Assembly (NCBI RefSeq): GCF_031127805.1
Contig: NZ_JARXHW010000006.1
Span: 62,001-126,000 of the forward strand
Reading direction: 5' to 3'
Origin: Thalassobacterium maritimum
GTDB taxonomy: Bacteria; Verrucomicrobiota; Verrucomicrobiia; Opitutales; Coraliomargaritaceae
DNA: 64,000 nt
This document shows positions 1-10,400 of this stretch, piece after piece. How positions within the stretch are numbered: the stretch's first letter is position 1; each line of letters starts with the position of its first letter. Both the position numbers and the translations under genes were made by a program. The notes beneath the pieces are model-generated. The model made no database searches and was not told where the DNA came from. It saw only the letters and a list, made by a program, of their open reading frames with translations.

Positions 1-1700
1 AGCACATAAGCCCCATTATCGGTCGCGTTGGAATCCAAAGCTCTGCGATAGCCGATCCAGTAATCACGGGTTGAATCACGCACCACTTTGACCGCACGCG
101 TCAGATTCAGATCCGCCCCTGCCTCGTCGAAACGATACAGCCTGACTGTCGCATCACTCAGTATAGTGTCGACCGCCGCGTCGGGAATCCACTGCAATAA
201 GCTCTTATTCCAATGGCTAAAATCGTTTTCCGCATAATCACCATCGCCCATCAGATCAAAGGGGTCCCCATATTCGGTGGAACTGCCTGCGAGGTCGACT
301 GGATCACTACCGCTCACCTGCCAATAATTTGAGTGACGTAAGCCGTAGGTATGCCCGAGCTCATGGCCTACGACGCGAAAATCAAAGTAACCATTGATCC
401 ATAGATTACTGCCGATCACGTTGGCACGCCCCCCAAAAGTGAATTTAGACCCACTCAGTCCCGATAAATTACTAAAGACCACCGCGACACGATCATAATC
501 CTCTACATCAAAGCCTGCACTCAGGGCCGCCGCACGTGCATGTGTATGCAGCAAGGTCGTGGCATCGGCCGCCGCATAGCTTTCCGCAGTATTGGGCATG
601 CGCAAGACACCCGTCACATCTGAACTCGAATCGAAGACGAGGTCCGTTTTTCCAAAGCTGCTGTTTTGTAGAAAATTGCGCACCTCCCCACTGTCGTTGA
701 TCACTGAATCCAATAAGCTTGGCGTGATCTCAACCGTTCCATTTTTATTGATCGGCACCCCTGTCAAGTCCGAGAAGTCGACCAAGATGACCAGTAAAGA
801 CTTGCTGCCATGGGTCCATGATTGACTGGGCCGCCCAGTCACGCCCGACGAGCCACTGCCAGCATCATTAGAGCTCAGAACCGGGTTATACTCCGCAGCC
901 TGAACTGTGTGGGCAAACTCAGCCAAGGACGTATCCTCAGGTAGCACATGCCACTCCCCCAGCGCTTCCACAGTGCGCTCTCCCGTATCTGCCCGAGGCG
1001 CTCCCTGCGGGCGCGGTTCCCCCTCCGCGACGACTCGTATCCGCGACTCCGCCACTGCCAGCGATTGATCCAGTGCAAAGCCATGCAGCGAGGTCTCTCG
1101 CAAGGAGGCATCGTGCAAGCGAGCCCCATATACATAGACACGGTATTCTTGGTCATTAATCACCGTCGCTCGATAGAGCTCATGGGTATGATCTGGCTCC
1201 ACCCCATCGGGATGTAGGCAGCTTTGCATGACAGCCAACTCCGCTCGCGCCGACACCGGCTGCTCAAGAAATTGCAGCACCGAAGCCGGCAAATCGACCC
1301 GCTCCACACGAGTAACGGCCAAGGCGAGCGCCGACTCAGGATCGTTCTGAATCAAATCCAACATCACTGGGCGACGCAGCTTTGCCAGCTCAATGCCTCT
1401 GCTCAAGAGAGCGGCTCGTTGCGCCGGAGCACTCACGAGATAGTCATCGATCCAAGTGGCAAATTCCTCCATTACCGGCGCCACGGAACTTGCTTGTGGC
1501 AAGGAGCCAAACAGCCGAGGCGCCTCAATAACATCGGGCTCACGCGCAGGCGGTGGCATCGGTTTCACCCCACGGTGCGCCCCCACCCCTTCCGCTGGTC
1601 CCACCGCAACAGCTTGCTGAATCTGCTGTTTTCGAAAAAATCCTCCCGCGCAAAACAAGAAAAAGAGCGCCAGAATGAAAAGACGAGGTAGTTTAGACAT
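1..1700 (-). CDS. Metzincin-type zinc metalloprotease (M11/M6-like), 3' end cut off by the window edge
   Basis: An open frame of about 566 codons runs on the minus strand from an ATG at 1700 to the edge of the window, without a stop. The N-terminus has a basic start and a hydrophobic stretch (about residues 6-21), which looks like a signal peptide or anchor. Residues of the zinc site are clear: HELGHTYGLRH (333-365) is a full HExxHxxGxxH motif, and FDLMGDGDY about 25 residues later supplies the metzincin Met-turn. This arrangement fits secreted gametolysin-like (M11) or M6-like peptidases, but I cannot choose between them. The first 240 residues have no recognised domain and may be a propeptide. 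It lies 63 bases downstream of the M20 gene, so it may be read from the same transcript. The C-terminal part is outside the window. Confidence 0.8.
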   Translation of the reverse strand, partial: MSKLPRLFILALFFLFCAGGFFRKQQIQQAVAVGPAEGVGAHRGVKPMPPPAREPDVIEAPRLFGSLPQASSVAPVMEEFATWIDDYLVSAPAQRAALLSRGIELAKLRRPVMLDLIQNDPESALALAVTRVERVDLPASVLQFLEQPVSARAELAVMQSCLHPDGVEPDHTHELYRATVINDQEYRVYVYGARLHDASLRETSLHGFALDQSLAVAESRIRVVAEGEPRPQGAPRADTGERTVEALGEWHVLPEDTSLAEFAHTVQAAEYNPVLSSNDAGSGSSGVTGRPSQSWTHGSKSLLVILVDFSDLTGVPINKNGTVEITPSLLDSVINDSGEVRNFLQNSSFGKTDLVFDSSSDVTGVLRMPNTAESYAAADATTLLHTHARAAALSAGFDVEDYDRVAVVFSNLSGLSGSKFTFGGRANVIGSNLWINGYFDFRVVGHELGHTYGLRHSNYWQVSGSDPVDLAGSSTEYGDPFDLMGDGDYAENDFSHWNKSLLQWIPDAAVDTILSDATVRLYRFDEAGADLNLTRAVKVVRDSTRDYWIGYRRALDSNATDNGAYV

Positions 1701-1763
1701 AGTCCCAGAGTAGGCAAAACGACCGCCCTGACAAGCTCAACTAATCGCGCGCAGTAGACCTAT

Positions 1764-3137
1764 TTATTCCGCAGCGATATTCTTAATAATTTGCTCGAAG
1801 GCGGAGATTGCATTTTCCATCAGCGATAAATCAAAGCTTTCGTCGGGAGCATGCAAGTTATCCACTGGCGTAAAGAGCCCGATCATCAGCGCGTCGAGTC
1901 CAGCCCGTTTCTTGAAGTCGGCGATCACAGGAATACTGCCGCCTTCGCGCAGATAGATGGGCGCTTTGCCAAACTGATCCGCAATCGCCGCATCGGCGGC
2001 CTTAAACGCACGCGCAAGTGACGCGGGCTGATCTGCCGGTGTATTGGGACGCTCCGGCGGCACCACGTAATAAGCTTCCGCAATCCCACCATCGCGGAAA
2101 CTAAGCGTCACCCCCTTGGGGCAGCGCTCACGAATCGTTTGTAACAATTGCGCCTGAATCTTAACCGGATCTTGGTTGGCCACTAGCCGGCAAGTGATTT
2201 TAGCAAAGGCTTCACTCGGAATCACGGTCTTAGAGCCCTCACCTTGATACCCGCCACCGATACCATTAAACTCAAGTGTTGGCCCAAAACGCACGGCTTC
2301 AAGTGGGCTGAGGCCATTGGCGGGATAAAACGCAGGGACATCCAGCATCGCGCGATAGCTCTCCACGGTTTCAGGATAGCGCTTTAACTCTTCTCGCTCC
2401 CAATCAAAAACGGGCACGACATCGTCATAAAATCCGGGCACGTTCACACTGCCGTCGGGATTGTGTAAAGTGGCGCAAATTTCCATAAGTGCCTGCAACG
2501 GATTATAAACGGCGCCCCCGTGAATGCCGGAGTGCAAGTCACTTTTAGGTCCACGTAATTTGATTTCCATGTCAACTAGACCACGCAACGCGGTAGTGAT
2601 CACAATCTGCTCGGTATTGGGACTGCCTGTATCAGAAACCAACATAAAGTCAGCCTGCGACAAACGTTCGGCATATTGATCGAAGAATTTAGGCATGCTC
2701 GGGCTACCAATCTCCTCTTCGCCCTCGATCACATAAGTAATGTTCAAGGGCAAATCAGGCTTCGCTTGTAATACGCGGGAGAGCGCTGCCATGTGCACAA
2801 TCGTGGGGCCCTTATTGTCGGCGGTGCCACGACCATACAAGCGACCATTACGTACAGTCGGTTCAAAGGGTTCATCCGTCCATAGTTCAAATGGATCCGC
2901 AGGCTGCACATCGTAGTGCCCATAAATGACCACATGCGGCCAATCGGGGTTTCCGATACGCTCGGCCAATAAAATGGGGTGCAAGTCGGTGGGCACCACC
3001 TCGACTGTAAAACCGATTTCCTCGAGCAAACGGGTGGCGTATTCACGCGCACCTTGCATGCCTTCAGCATATGCGGGATCAGTCGAGACGGAGGGAAAAC
3101 GAATATATTCTTTGAGAACCTCTATTGGGTTTTGCAT
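1764..3137 (-). CDS. M20 family dipeptidase
   Basis: A 457-residue cytoplasmic metallopeptidase with no signal peptide. It is expected to cleave dipeptides with a two-zinc centre. Signature blocks occur in the family order: GHYDVQPAD near residue 73 (first zinc His and the catalytic Asp), GRGTADNKGP near 102 (bridging Asp), EGEEEIGS near 138 (catalytic Glu), SDTGSP, the dimerisation-domain motif DLHSGIHGG, and a late zinc His in LHAPDE. Length matches the CNDP/PepV-like dipeptidases of clan MH. It starts 12 bases after the stop of the M48 lipoprotein gene, which suggests one transcript with it. The natural substrate cannot be read from the sequence. Confidence 0.93.
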   Translation of the reverse strand: MQNPIEVLKEYIRFPSVSTDPAYAEGMQGAREYATRLLEEIGFTVEVVPTDLHPILLAERIGNPDWPHVVIYGHYDVQPADPFELWTDEPFEPTVRNGRLYGRGTADNKGPTIVHMAALSRVLQAKPDLPLNITYVIEGEEEIGSPSMPKFFDQYAERLSQADFMLVSDTGSPNTEQIVITTALRGLVDMEIKLRGPKSDLHSGIHGGAVYNPLQALMEICATLHNPDGSVNVPGFYDDVVPVFDWEREELKRYPETVESYRAMLDVPAFYPANGLSPLEAVRFGPTLEFNGIGGGYQGEGSKTVIPSEAFAKITCRLVANQDPVKIQAQLLQTIRERCPKGVTLSFRDGGIAEAYYVVPPERPNTPADQPASLARAFKAADAAIADQFGKAPIYLREGGSIPVIADFKKRAGLDALMIGLFTPVDNLHAPDESFDLSLMENAISAFEQIIKNIAAE

Positions 3138-3149
3138 AATCTGTATCTG

Positions 3150-3932
3150 TTAACGTGTTTTATAAATTTCGTAAGCTTTTGGCATTAACTCATTGAGTTT
3201 TTGAATACGAGTCGAACCGGCGGGGTGCGTGGACAAGAACTCAGGTGTGGAGCCCCCACTCTGCGCATCCATTCGTTCCCAAAATCCAATCGCAGCACGC
3301 GGATCATAGCCTGCTTTTGCAGCATAAATAAGTCCAATCTCATCCGCTTCGCTCTCATGATAGCGACTATACGGCAAAATAACCCCCAAGGTCGCCCCCG
3401 CACCGTAAGCAGCCATAATCATAGTGCGGTCGCTACTATCCATATCTTTGGTGCCGAATTGCAGAGCTAAGGCGCCCCCCGCAGCCAACAATTGTTGCGT
3501 CACGCGCTCATTGCCATGTCCCGCCGCAACGTGTGCGACCTCATGCCCCATTACAATTGCCAGGTCATCATCGGTCTGTGCCACTTTAAAAATACCCGTA
3601 TATACGGCAACCTTGCCGCCCGGCATCGCAAAAGCATTGATTTGCTCTGGATCGTCGAAAACGACAAACTCCCACTGTGCATTGGGCATGTCCGGAGCGG
3701 CCACGTATGCGATGCGCTCCCCCACTCGCTGCACCATTGCATTGTAGTTAGGATCCCTGGAGATCGGAGTCTCTTGCTTGAGCTGACCAAACTGAGTCGA
3801 TGCCATCGAAGCCAATTGATCTGCAGGCACCAGGTGCAAGGCAGAACGCCCCGTTTGAGGAACAGTATGACACCCCGCCCCCAAAAAAATAATGCTAGCG
3901 AGTAATGGAAGGATATAAAACTTAAAAGGCAT
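3150..3932 (-). CDS. M48 family metallopeptidase, lipoprotein
   Basis: A protein of about 260 residues in the M48 (Ste24/HtpX-like) peptidase family, similar in layout to small periplasmic lipoprotein members such as LoiP/YcaL that act in envelope quality control. The N-terminus MPFKFYILPLLASIIFLGAGC is a lipoprotein signal with its Cys at residue 21. The zinc site is GHEVAHVAAGHG (HExxH) with the third ligand in ESEADEIG. I use the ATG at 3932; the frame stays open to a TTG at 3962, but that would put an odd hydrophobic extension before the lipoprotein signal. Its neighbour downstream is the M20 peptidase, so the two probably share a transcript and a role in peptide turnover. Confidence 0.9.
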   Translation of the reverse strand: MPFKFYILPLLASIIFLGAGCHTVPQTGRSALHLVPADQLASMASTQFGQLKQETPISRDPNYNAMVQRVGERIAYVAAPDMPNAQWEFVVFDDPEQINAFAMPGGKVAVYTGIFKVAQTDDDLAIVMGHEVAHVAAGHGNERVTQQLLAAGGALALQFGTKDMDSSDRTMIMAAYGAGATLGVILPYSRYHESEADEIGLIYAAKAGYDPRAAIGFWERMDAQSGGSTPEFLSTHPAGSTRIQKLNELMPKAYEIYKTR

Positions 3933-4114
3933 ACCACAAAATAGTGCAAATGCGCCTAGCAAAGCAACTTTGTTTGCGACTTAGTTCAATAAACACGATT
4001 CTGATCCGATGTATTAGCTACACATTATATTACAAAAAATAACTTAATCTAGATAATACACAAAAGGTTTCCCTTGTCATGCGGCATAAATACAGGTAAA
4101 GCTGCGCAGCCTGC

Positions 4115-5509
4115 ATGGCTGATATAAATCAAACAAAAACGCAACTAGCTCACCTAAGTGACGCTTGGAAACCTCCATCGATTAAAAACATTGGGCGCAT
4201 GGGACTATTCGCGTCCGCATTGTTGAGCACACACTTAAGCGCTCAAACCAAAGCGGAGCTGGCTGAGCAAGTGGTACGCCTCGAACAAGAGCTGGCGAGT
4301 GCTCGCATGGCACTGGCTGCTGCAGCTGAGCGAGAAAAACTGGCTCTGGTCCCAGCGAACCAGGCTGAAGCCCAACTGGCCGCAGAGCCGTCGAGTTCTG
4401 CGCCCGCCAAAATCCGCATTGGCGACCTGACGATCGGCGGCGCCATACGTGCCAATTACGTGATTGGGGATTATGATAATCCCAATCCAGCCAAGCCGAG
4501 CCGTGGTGGAGATGGTGGCAACTTCGAATTAGACGTCTTTCGCATCAACTTAGATTATGCGCACGGCCCCTACTCCGCTAAAGCGGAATACCGTTTTTAC
4601 GATGGCTACAATTTCCTCCATACTGCTTGGTTCGGCTATACTTTTGATGACCAGAGCCAATTACAAGTCGGCGTGAATCGTGTACCATTTGGACCAGGCG
4701 CTTATGGTGTTTCGCAAAGCTGGTTCTTCGATCAGCACTATTATGTCGGTCTTTCTGATGACATGGATCTCGGCATCAAGTACACCCTACAGCCGGGTAA
4801 TTGGACAATTGACCTCGGCTACTACTTAGCGGACGAGGGCCAATGGCGCGGCGCAAGCCACGATAGCGCTCGCTACTCTTACGACGTAGTCAACGAATCG
4901 GGTGACGGCTATGAAGAGCGCCATCAACTCAACCTACGTGCCATTTATCACACGCAATTCGGTGCGATCGATGCCGATTTAGGCAGCTCCTTCCAATATG
5001 GACAACTCGCCAGCCAAGGCACGCAATCAGACGGGCATCACTACGCGGCCTCACTACACGCAGTTTTTAAATGGCACGAATGGACGCTCGCACCTCAGCT
5101 CAGTTATTATAAATACGATGTGGATTCCCACTTAGTGCAGTCCGGCGTGATGAGCGACGAGTTAATCGATTTCGGGGCCTATGACTACGCTTGGCCCGTC
5201 GCCGCTGAAGCATGGATCCCTGCCCTCTCGCTGAGCCGCTACTACGAAACTTCACGCATCGCATGGCTCGACTCGATTACGCCCTACATTGAATACAGCA
5301 GTATTCTGAAGACGGCTGACGGCCAAAACGATAGCGAATTATTTATTCTTGGCGCAGCATGGGCTCGTGGCGGTTGGTATATCTATACCGACCTCGCGTT
5401 TTCCAATGGCAATTACTTCATCGGTGGAGACAGCTTCACGACCTTTGGAGAGAATCCGGACGACAGCTGGCAGTCGCGCTTCAACGTTAACTTCGGTTAT
5501 TACTTTTGA
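4115..5509 (+). CDS. Outer-membrane porin with N-terminal coiled coil
   Basis: A 464-residue beta-barrel protein. After a long N-region, a hydrophobic stretch ends at SAQ (about residues 29-44) and works as a signal peptide. Next comes an Ala/Glu-rich coiled coil (KAELAEQVVRLEQELASA and following, about 46-90), as in porins that trimerise or hold the peptidoglycan. The remainder alternates polar and aromatic residues and ends in NFGYYF, the terminal aromatic typical of barrels assembled by the BAM complex. It resembles phosphate-selective porin O/P-type proteins, but the substrate cannot be told. A later ATG at 4199 would give a shorter signal peptide. Its stop overlaps or touches the start of the BCCT gene, so both probably serve one uptake route. 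Confidence 0.85.
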   Translation: MADINQTKTQLAHLSDAWKPPSIKNIGRMGLFASALLSTHLSAQTKAELAEQVVRLEQELASARMALAAAAEREKLALVPANQAEAQLAAEPSSSAPAKIRIGDLTIGGAIRANYVIGDYDNPNPAKPSRGGDGGNFELDVFRINLDYAHGPYSAKAEYRFYDGYNFLHTAWFGYTFDDQSQLQVGVNRVPFGPGAYGVSQSWFFDQHYYVGLSDDMDLGIKYTLQPGNWTIDLGYYLADEGQWRGASHDSARYSYDVVNESGDGYEERHQLNLRAIYHTQFGAIDADLGSSFQYGQLASQGTQSDGHHYAASLHAVFKWHEWTLAPQLSYYKYDVDSHLVQSGVMSDELIDFGAYDYAWPVAAEAWIPALSLSRYYETSRIAWLDSITPYIEYSSILKTADGQNDSELFILGAAWARGGWYIYTDLAFSNGNYFIGGDSFTTFGENPDDSWQSRFNVNFGYYF

Positions 5510-5514
5510 AAAAT

Positions 5515-7317
5515 ATGACAAAGCATAGCACCCCCAAGCGCACCAAAGAGGCGACGCTCGCAGAAAAGCTAAAAAAGGCAGAAAAGATCGCACGTGAAAA
5601 AGCGATCAAAGAACGCGCCAAGTTCCGAGGGCTACAAATACGCCCCACTCCTGGCTTGTTCGACGAATCCGAAAAGCAAGAGCCCGGTGAAAACAACTGG
5701 AGTGGCTTTGGCTTCGACATCCATCCACATGTCACGGTCAGCGCAGTCATCATTCTAGCGGTCTTCATCATTGCTACATTAATGTTCCAAGAGCAGGCAG
5801 CGGCCCTGTCCTCAGACGTATTAGCCTGGGTCTCGCGTAGCTTCGGTTGGTTTTTCATTTTAGCGGCCAACATTTTTATCGGCTGCGCTTTGTATTTCGC
5901 ATTCAGCCGTTTTGGACGGATTCGGATTGGCGGGGCCAAGGCCTTACCTGAATTTTCGACACCAGCCTGGTATGCCATGCTACTCAGTGCAGGCATGGGG
6001 ATCGGCTTGATGTTTTGGAGCGTAGGCGAGCCTATGTTTCACTTCAGCAGTCCTTCACCCATGTTTATCGGTGTCGAAGGCGGCAGCCCGGCGGCCGCCC
6101 AAGCAGCGATGGGGCTCACCTATTTTCACTGGGGCTTACATCCATGGGCAATCTATTCCATCGTCGGCTTAGGTTTGGCATTTTTCGCTTACAACCGCGG
6201 CCTGCCGCTCACGATTCGTTCGATTTTCTACCCGATCCTTGGGAACCGTATTTATGGCCGCTGGGGGGACTTTATCGACGTGCTCTCAGTGCTCGCCACT
6301 CTGATGGGGTTGGCCACTTCGCTCGGCCTTGGCGTCTCGCAAATCAACGCGGGGCTCCATCATTTATTTGACGTGGATGTATCCACTCAAGTTCAAGTGC
6401 TCCTCATTGCGATCATTACGGCCATCGCCACTTTTTCAGTCATGTCGGGACTCGATGGTGGCGTGAAACGTTTGAGTGAGCTCAACATGGGGCTTGCCGG
6501 CCTCTTACTACTATTTGTTCTCATCGCCGGCCCGACGATATATATTCTAAGTGGCTTCACGCAGAACTTGGGCTTCTACATCGAGAACTTCGCTCAATTG
6601 AGCCTATGGACCGAAACCTTTCGCGACTCCAACTGGCAAGGTAGTTGGACGGTATTTTACTGGGCCTGGTGGATCTCCTGGTCACCTTTTGTCGGCATGT
6701 TCATCGCCCGTATCTCCAAAGGGCGCACAGTGCGTGAGTTTATATTAGGCGTCATGGTCGTGCCAACCTTACTCTCCTTCCTTTGGATGTCCGTATTTGG
6801 CGGTTCAGCTTTGTGGATGGAGTCCACGGGCGTCGCTAAAATTGCAGATGCAGTGAATGCAGACGTGGCTACGGCCATGTTCGCGATGTTTGAGCACTTG
6901 CCAATCAGCGGCATACTCTCCTTTGTCGGGATCGTACTTGTATCGGTGTTCTTCATCACATCTTCCGACTCAGGTTCACTGGTGGTCGACCATCTCACTT
7001 CGGGGGGCAAACTCGACTCTCCTGTGCCACAGCGCGTATTCTGGGCCATAATGGAAGGCGTAGTCGCGGCAGTGTTACTACTCGGAGGCGGACTGCATAC
7101 GCTGCAAACCGCATCGATCGTCACAGGCTTACCCTTTACGGTAGTGCTCTTACTGATCTGTTACTCGCTCTATCTGGGCCTGACCCAGGAAGCCTATGTT
7201 GAAGATGCAGTCGAAGATAAATTACGCGATGTGCATGCCGATCATCGACTGGACGAAGCGATCAGCTCCGCGCACGAGGTTTTACTAGAGAAGACCAAGG
7301 CCGAGCTCAAAGATTGA
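5515..7317 (+). CDS. BCCT family betaine/carnitine/choline-type transporter
   Basis: A 600-residue inner-membrane transporter with about 12 membrane segments, preceded by a charged, Lys/Glu-rich cytoplasmic N-terminus of about 60 residues. Family signatures are SAGMGIGLMFWSVGEPMFHF in the third segment, FHWGLHPWAIYS, the Trp-rich substrate-site helix WAWWISWSPFVGMFIARIS, and SSDSGS near the end. Members move quaternary ammonium solutes such as glycine betaine, usually with Na+ or H+, for osmoprotection or catabolism. I chose the ATG at 5515; a TTG at 5506 in the same frame would overlap the porin stop. Close coupling to the porin suggests the two carry one solute across both membranes. Confidence 0.93.
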   Translation: MTKHSTPKRTKEATLAEKLKKAEKIAREKAIKERAKFRGLQIRPTPGLFDESEKQEPGENNWSGFGFDIHPHVTVSAVIILAVFIIATLMFQEQAAALSSDVLAWVSRSFGWFFILAANIFIGCALYFAFSRFGRIRIGGAKALPEFSTPAWYAMLLSAGMGIGLMFWSVGEPMFHFSSPSPMFIGVEGGSPAAAQAAMGLTYFHWGLHPWAIYSIVGLGLAFFAYNRGLPLTIRSIFYPILGNRIYGRWGDFIDVLSVLATLMGLATSLGLGVSQINAGLHHLFDVDVSTQVQVLLIAIITAIATFSVMSGLDGGVKRLSELNMGLAGLLLLFVLIAGPTIYILSGFTQNLGFYIENFAQLSLWTETFRDSNWQGSWTVFYWAWWISWSPFVGMFIARISKGRTVREFILGVMVVPTLLSFLWMSVFGGSALWMESTGVAKIADAVNADVATAMFAMFEHLPISGILSFVGIVLVSVFFITSSDSGSLVVDHLTSGGKLDSPVPQRVFWAIMEGVVAAVLLLGGGLHTLQTASIVTGLPFTVVLLLICYSLYLGLTQEAYVEDAVEDKLRDVHADHRLDEAISSAHEVLLEKTKAELKD

Positions 7318-7374
7318 AACAGCGAACGTGAAACGTCCTTCCCCGGTCTGAAGGGCTTCAAAGATTATAGCTGA

Positions 7375-7405
7375 CGCGCGACAGGCGTTTACAACCTGTC
7401 GCGCG
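7375..7405. terminator. Symmetrical hairpin between convergent BCCT and GH2 genes
   Basis: A perfect 11-bp stem (CGCGCGACAGG at 7375-7385 with CCTGTCGCGCG at 7395-7405) encloses a 9-base loop. It sits between two convergent genes, so it could stop transcription from both sides. There is no T-run on either side, so it is not a classic intrinsic terminator. Confidence 0.45.
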
Positions 7406-7440
7406 AATAGCACAAATAACACACACTTAGTCCACAAAGA

Positions 7441-10400
7441 CTAGCTCAGCGAAATCAAGAACGCCCACTGATAAGCGCCGGGCTGGATGCGGTATTTCTC
7501 CAAAGCATCGGGGCCGCAACTTCCGCTACCGAGCCCACGTTGTAAGTGATCGATCGATACATAAGTCTCGGGACGTGCATTGAGTTCATAGGTATGCTTG
7601 GCCGCAAACCAATCGGCATCCGTATAGTGGCTGGCTTTAAATTCAAAAGGCTGCCCAAGCGCCTGCACGCGCAGGCTGGCTCCGCTCTCGGAGTTATGAA
7701 AAGCACACCAGCGCGTATCTGATCGGTTACCACACTCCTGCGGCATCACATAAGGCACATGCAGCTCATCTACACTGGTTTCGAACACGTCGGCCCATAC
7801 GCCCGCTGCGCGATCTCGATAGTTTTCATAAGGTCCTAAGCCACAATAGCTGACCTGCTCAAAGCCAGCAGACAGTGCGAACTGATTGCCAACACGCGCC
7901 AGATCTGGCAGCTCCGCTAGACAGTTTAGCTCATTCTGAACCCAAAGCCCCCCCTCAGTGAGACGAATGCACTGGGTCCATTCCCCAGCATTAGGGTGTA
8001 CTGGAGTGCTGAGTTTAAAGACCGATTGAACGCTACCATCTGCTAGAACTTCTTGGCTGATCAATGACTGCGTAGTTTCATGCAAGCCGGCGGCTTTCCA
8101 GCGCATCAGCGGCTTACGCTCTTGGCCATCCCACAATTTAATACCGTCGTTATCGGTGCCGGCACGCCACCAAGTAAATTGTAGTGGTTCCGCCAACACG
8201 TTCTCACCCGAGCCTTGTAGTGAGTGCAAATGTCCATCGACGCGTGATATCTCGGCGCGCAGCTTGCCCGCAGTGAGTGTAAGCAGGGAATCATGCTCCG
8301 CAGGCACCGCGATCGCAGGCACATCTGTCGGCGAAATCAAGGCCGCTTCTTGCAAAATAAAGTGTTCCCATGCCAACTCGTGATCAGCGGCCAAGAGCCC
8401 CTCATCAATAATTAACTTAAAAGAGAAGCGAAGACAGAGCATCTCCCCCTGAAAGTCACGCTGATGGGCTGCGACTTCTACCAGATCAAAGTCTTTGGAG
8501 GCTCCGGGCTCGATGCCTTCCAGCTGAAGACTGCCCGACGCGATGGGCTGCCCATCGCCCGAAAGTGTCCACTCCGCCGCCAGATAATCGAGGCTGCGAA
8601 AATCCTGCTTGGAGCGTATGCTAAAGACAGTCGAATCGGCTGACTGGCGCGTAACGGCGACGGGCTGCGCAAGTTTTTTGAATTCGAACAATGCCGGGTG
8701 CGGTTCACGGTCGGGCCAGACCAATCCGTCACAAACAAAATTGGCATCATTAGGCGTATCGCCGTAATCACCTCCATAAGCCCAGTATTCTTCGCCGTCT
8801 TCGGTAATTTCTTTAAGACCGTGATCGATCCACTCCCAGATAAAACCGCCTTGTAGGCCCTCATACTTTTCGAAAACTTCGAAGTATTCTTTCAAACTGC
8901 CATTACTGTTCCCCATCGCATGCGAATACTCACAAAGGATCACTGGTCGCGGATCTTTGACGGTTTCCACCCATTCAACCAGGCTATGCACATGCGCATA
9001 CATGGGGTTGATGACATCTGTGGCCAAGTGCCCTTGATCCCATTCGGAGTGACTTTGCCCGCGGGAGATCGCGCCTTCGTAGTGCAACACACGACTGGAA
9101 TCGTAATGGCGAATCCAGCCCGCCATCGCATCGTGATTCGCACCATAGCCGGACTCATTGCCGAGTGACCACATAATGATGCTAGGGTGATTCTTATCTC
9201 GCATCACCATCCGCATGCCACGCTCAACGAATGCATTGAGGTAGCGCTTGTCTCTGCAAATTTGATTATGGAAATCGTGTGTCTCCACATTAGCCTCATC
9301 CACGACGTAGAAACCATATTCATCACAAAGGTCATAGAACTTAGGATCATTTGGATAGTGCGCGGTGCGGATGGCATTTACGTTAAATGCTTTCATGACT
9401 TCGAGGTCTTTTCGCATCAGTTCCTCTGAGACGACCTTACCCTCGGTATCCGAATGGTCATGGCGGTTCACTCCCTTGATCAGGACTGCCTTGCCATTGA
9501 TCAAAAGCTCACGATCCTTTATTTCAACTCGACGAAAGCCGATCCAGGTTGCCGTGCTTTCTACAACTTCCCCACTGGGCGACTTTAAGCAGACCACTAA
9601 GCGGTAACGATGAGGCTGCTCGGCAGACCAAGGCTGAATCGTAGCGAAACTGGCTTCTACCTTAGCCCCGACTCGTGGCCAGTATTCCAACTTCCCGCGC
9701 GCGGTTTCAACTGGCTGTGTCTGCATATCCCCGGAAATGGAAGCACCCTCAGCATCTAGTAACTGCCAATCTATAGTCCAGCCAGCCTCGGGCGTGGCGC
9801 CCATCTCCACGCGCACAGTCAAATCCAGATCTCCATCTCCCGTCGCAGGATTGTAATCAGTGCGTGCAAAAATGTCTTCCAAATAAATACGATCGGTTGA
9901 ATACAGCGCAACTTCGCGGTGAATCCCGCCCAATCGCCATTGATCCTGATCTTCTACAAAGCTGGCATCGCTGTATTGAATGACGACTGCCTTCAGCGTA
10001 TTGGGCTGGTCCCAAAGCACGTGCTCAGTGATATCATATTCGGAGGGCAAGCGAGAATCCTTATTCATGCCCAGGAACTTGCCATTCAGATAGACCTGTA
10101 GGACACCTTCGACACCACCGAAATGCAGCACCACTCGACGCCCCTGCCAGCTAGGCTCGACCTCGAAGCTGCGCGCGTACACGCCAGTGGGATTACGCTC
10201 CGGCGTGAAGGGAGGCTCTTCGCTGAAGGGCATCTTCACATTTGTGTAGTGCGGAAAGCTATAGCCATGAAAACTCCACATACCCGGCACCGGAATATCG
10301 CCCCAGTCTTCACCCTCAGTCGTGAGCGTTTCCACGGCCTCGGGCAATTGCTCCGGCGATTCGCGGTACAGAAAGCGCCAATCACCATCCAAAGAACGCC

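Noticed and set aside
948..1691. Two plus-strand open frames (948-1217 and 1224-1691)
   Set aside because: They lie antisense to the metzincin-type protease, whose frame is open without a break from 1700 to the window edge and carries a complete zinc motif.
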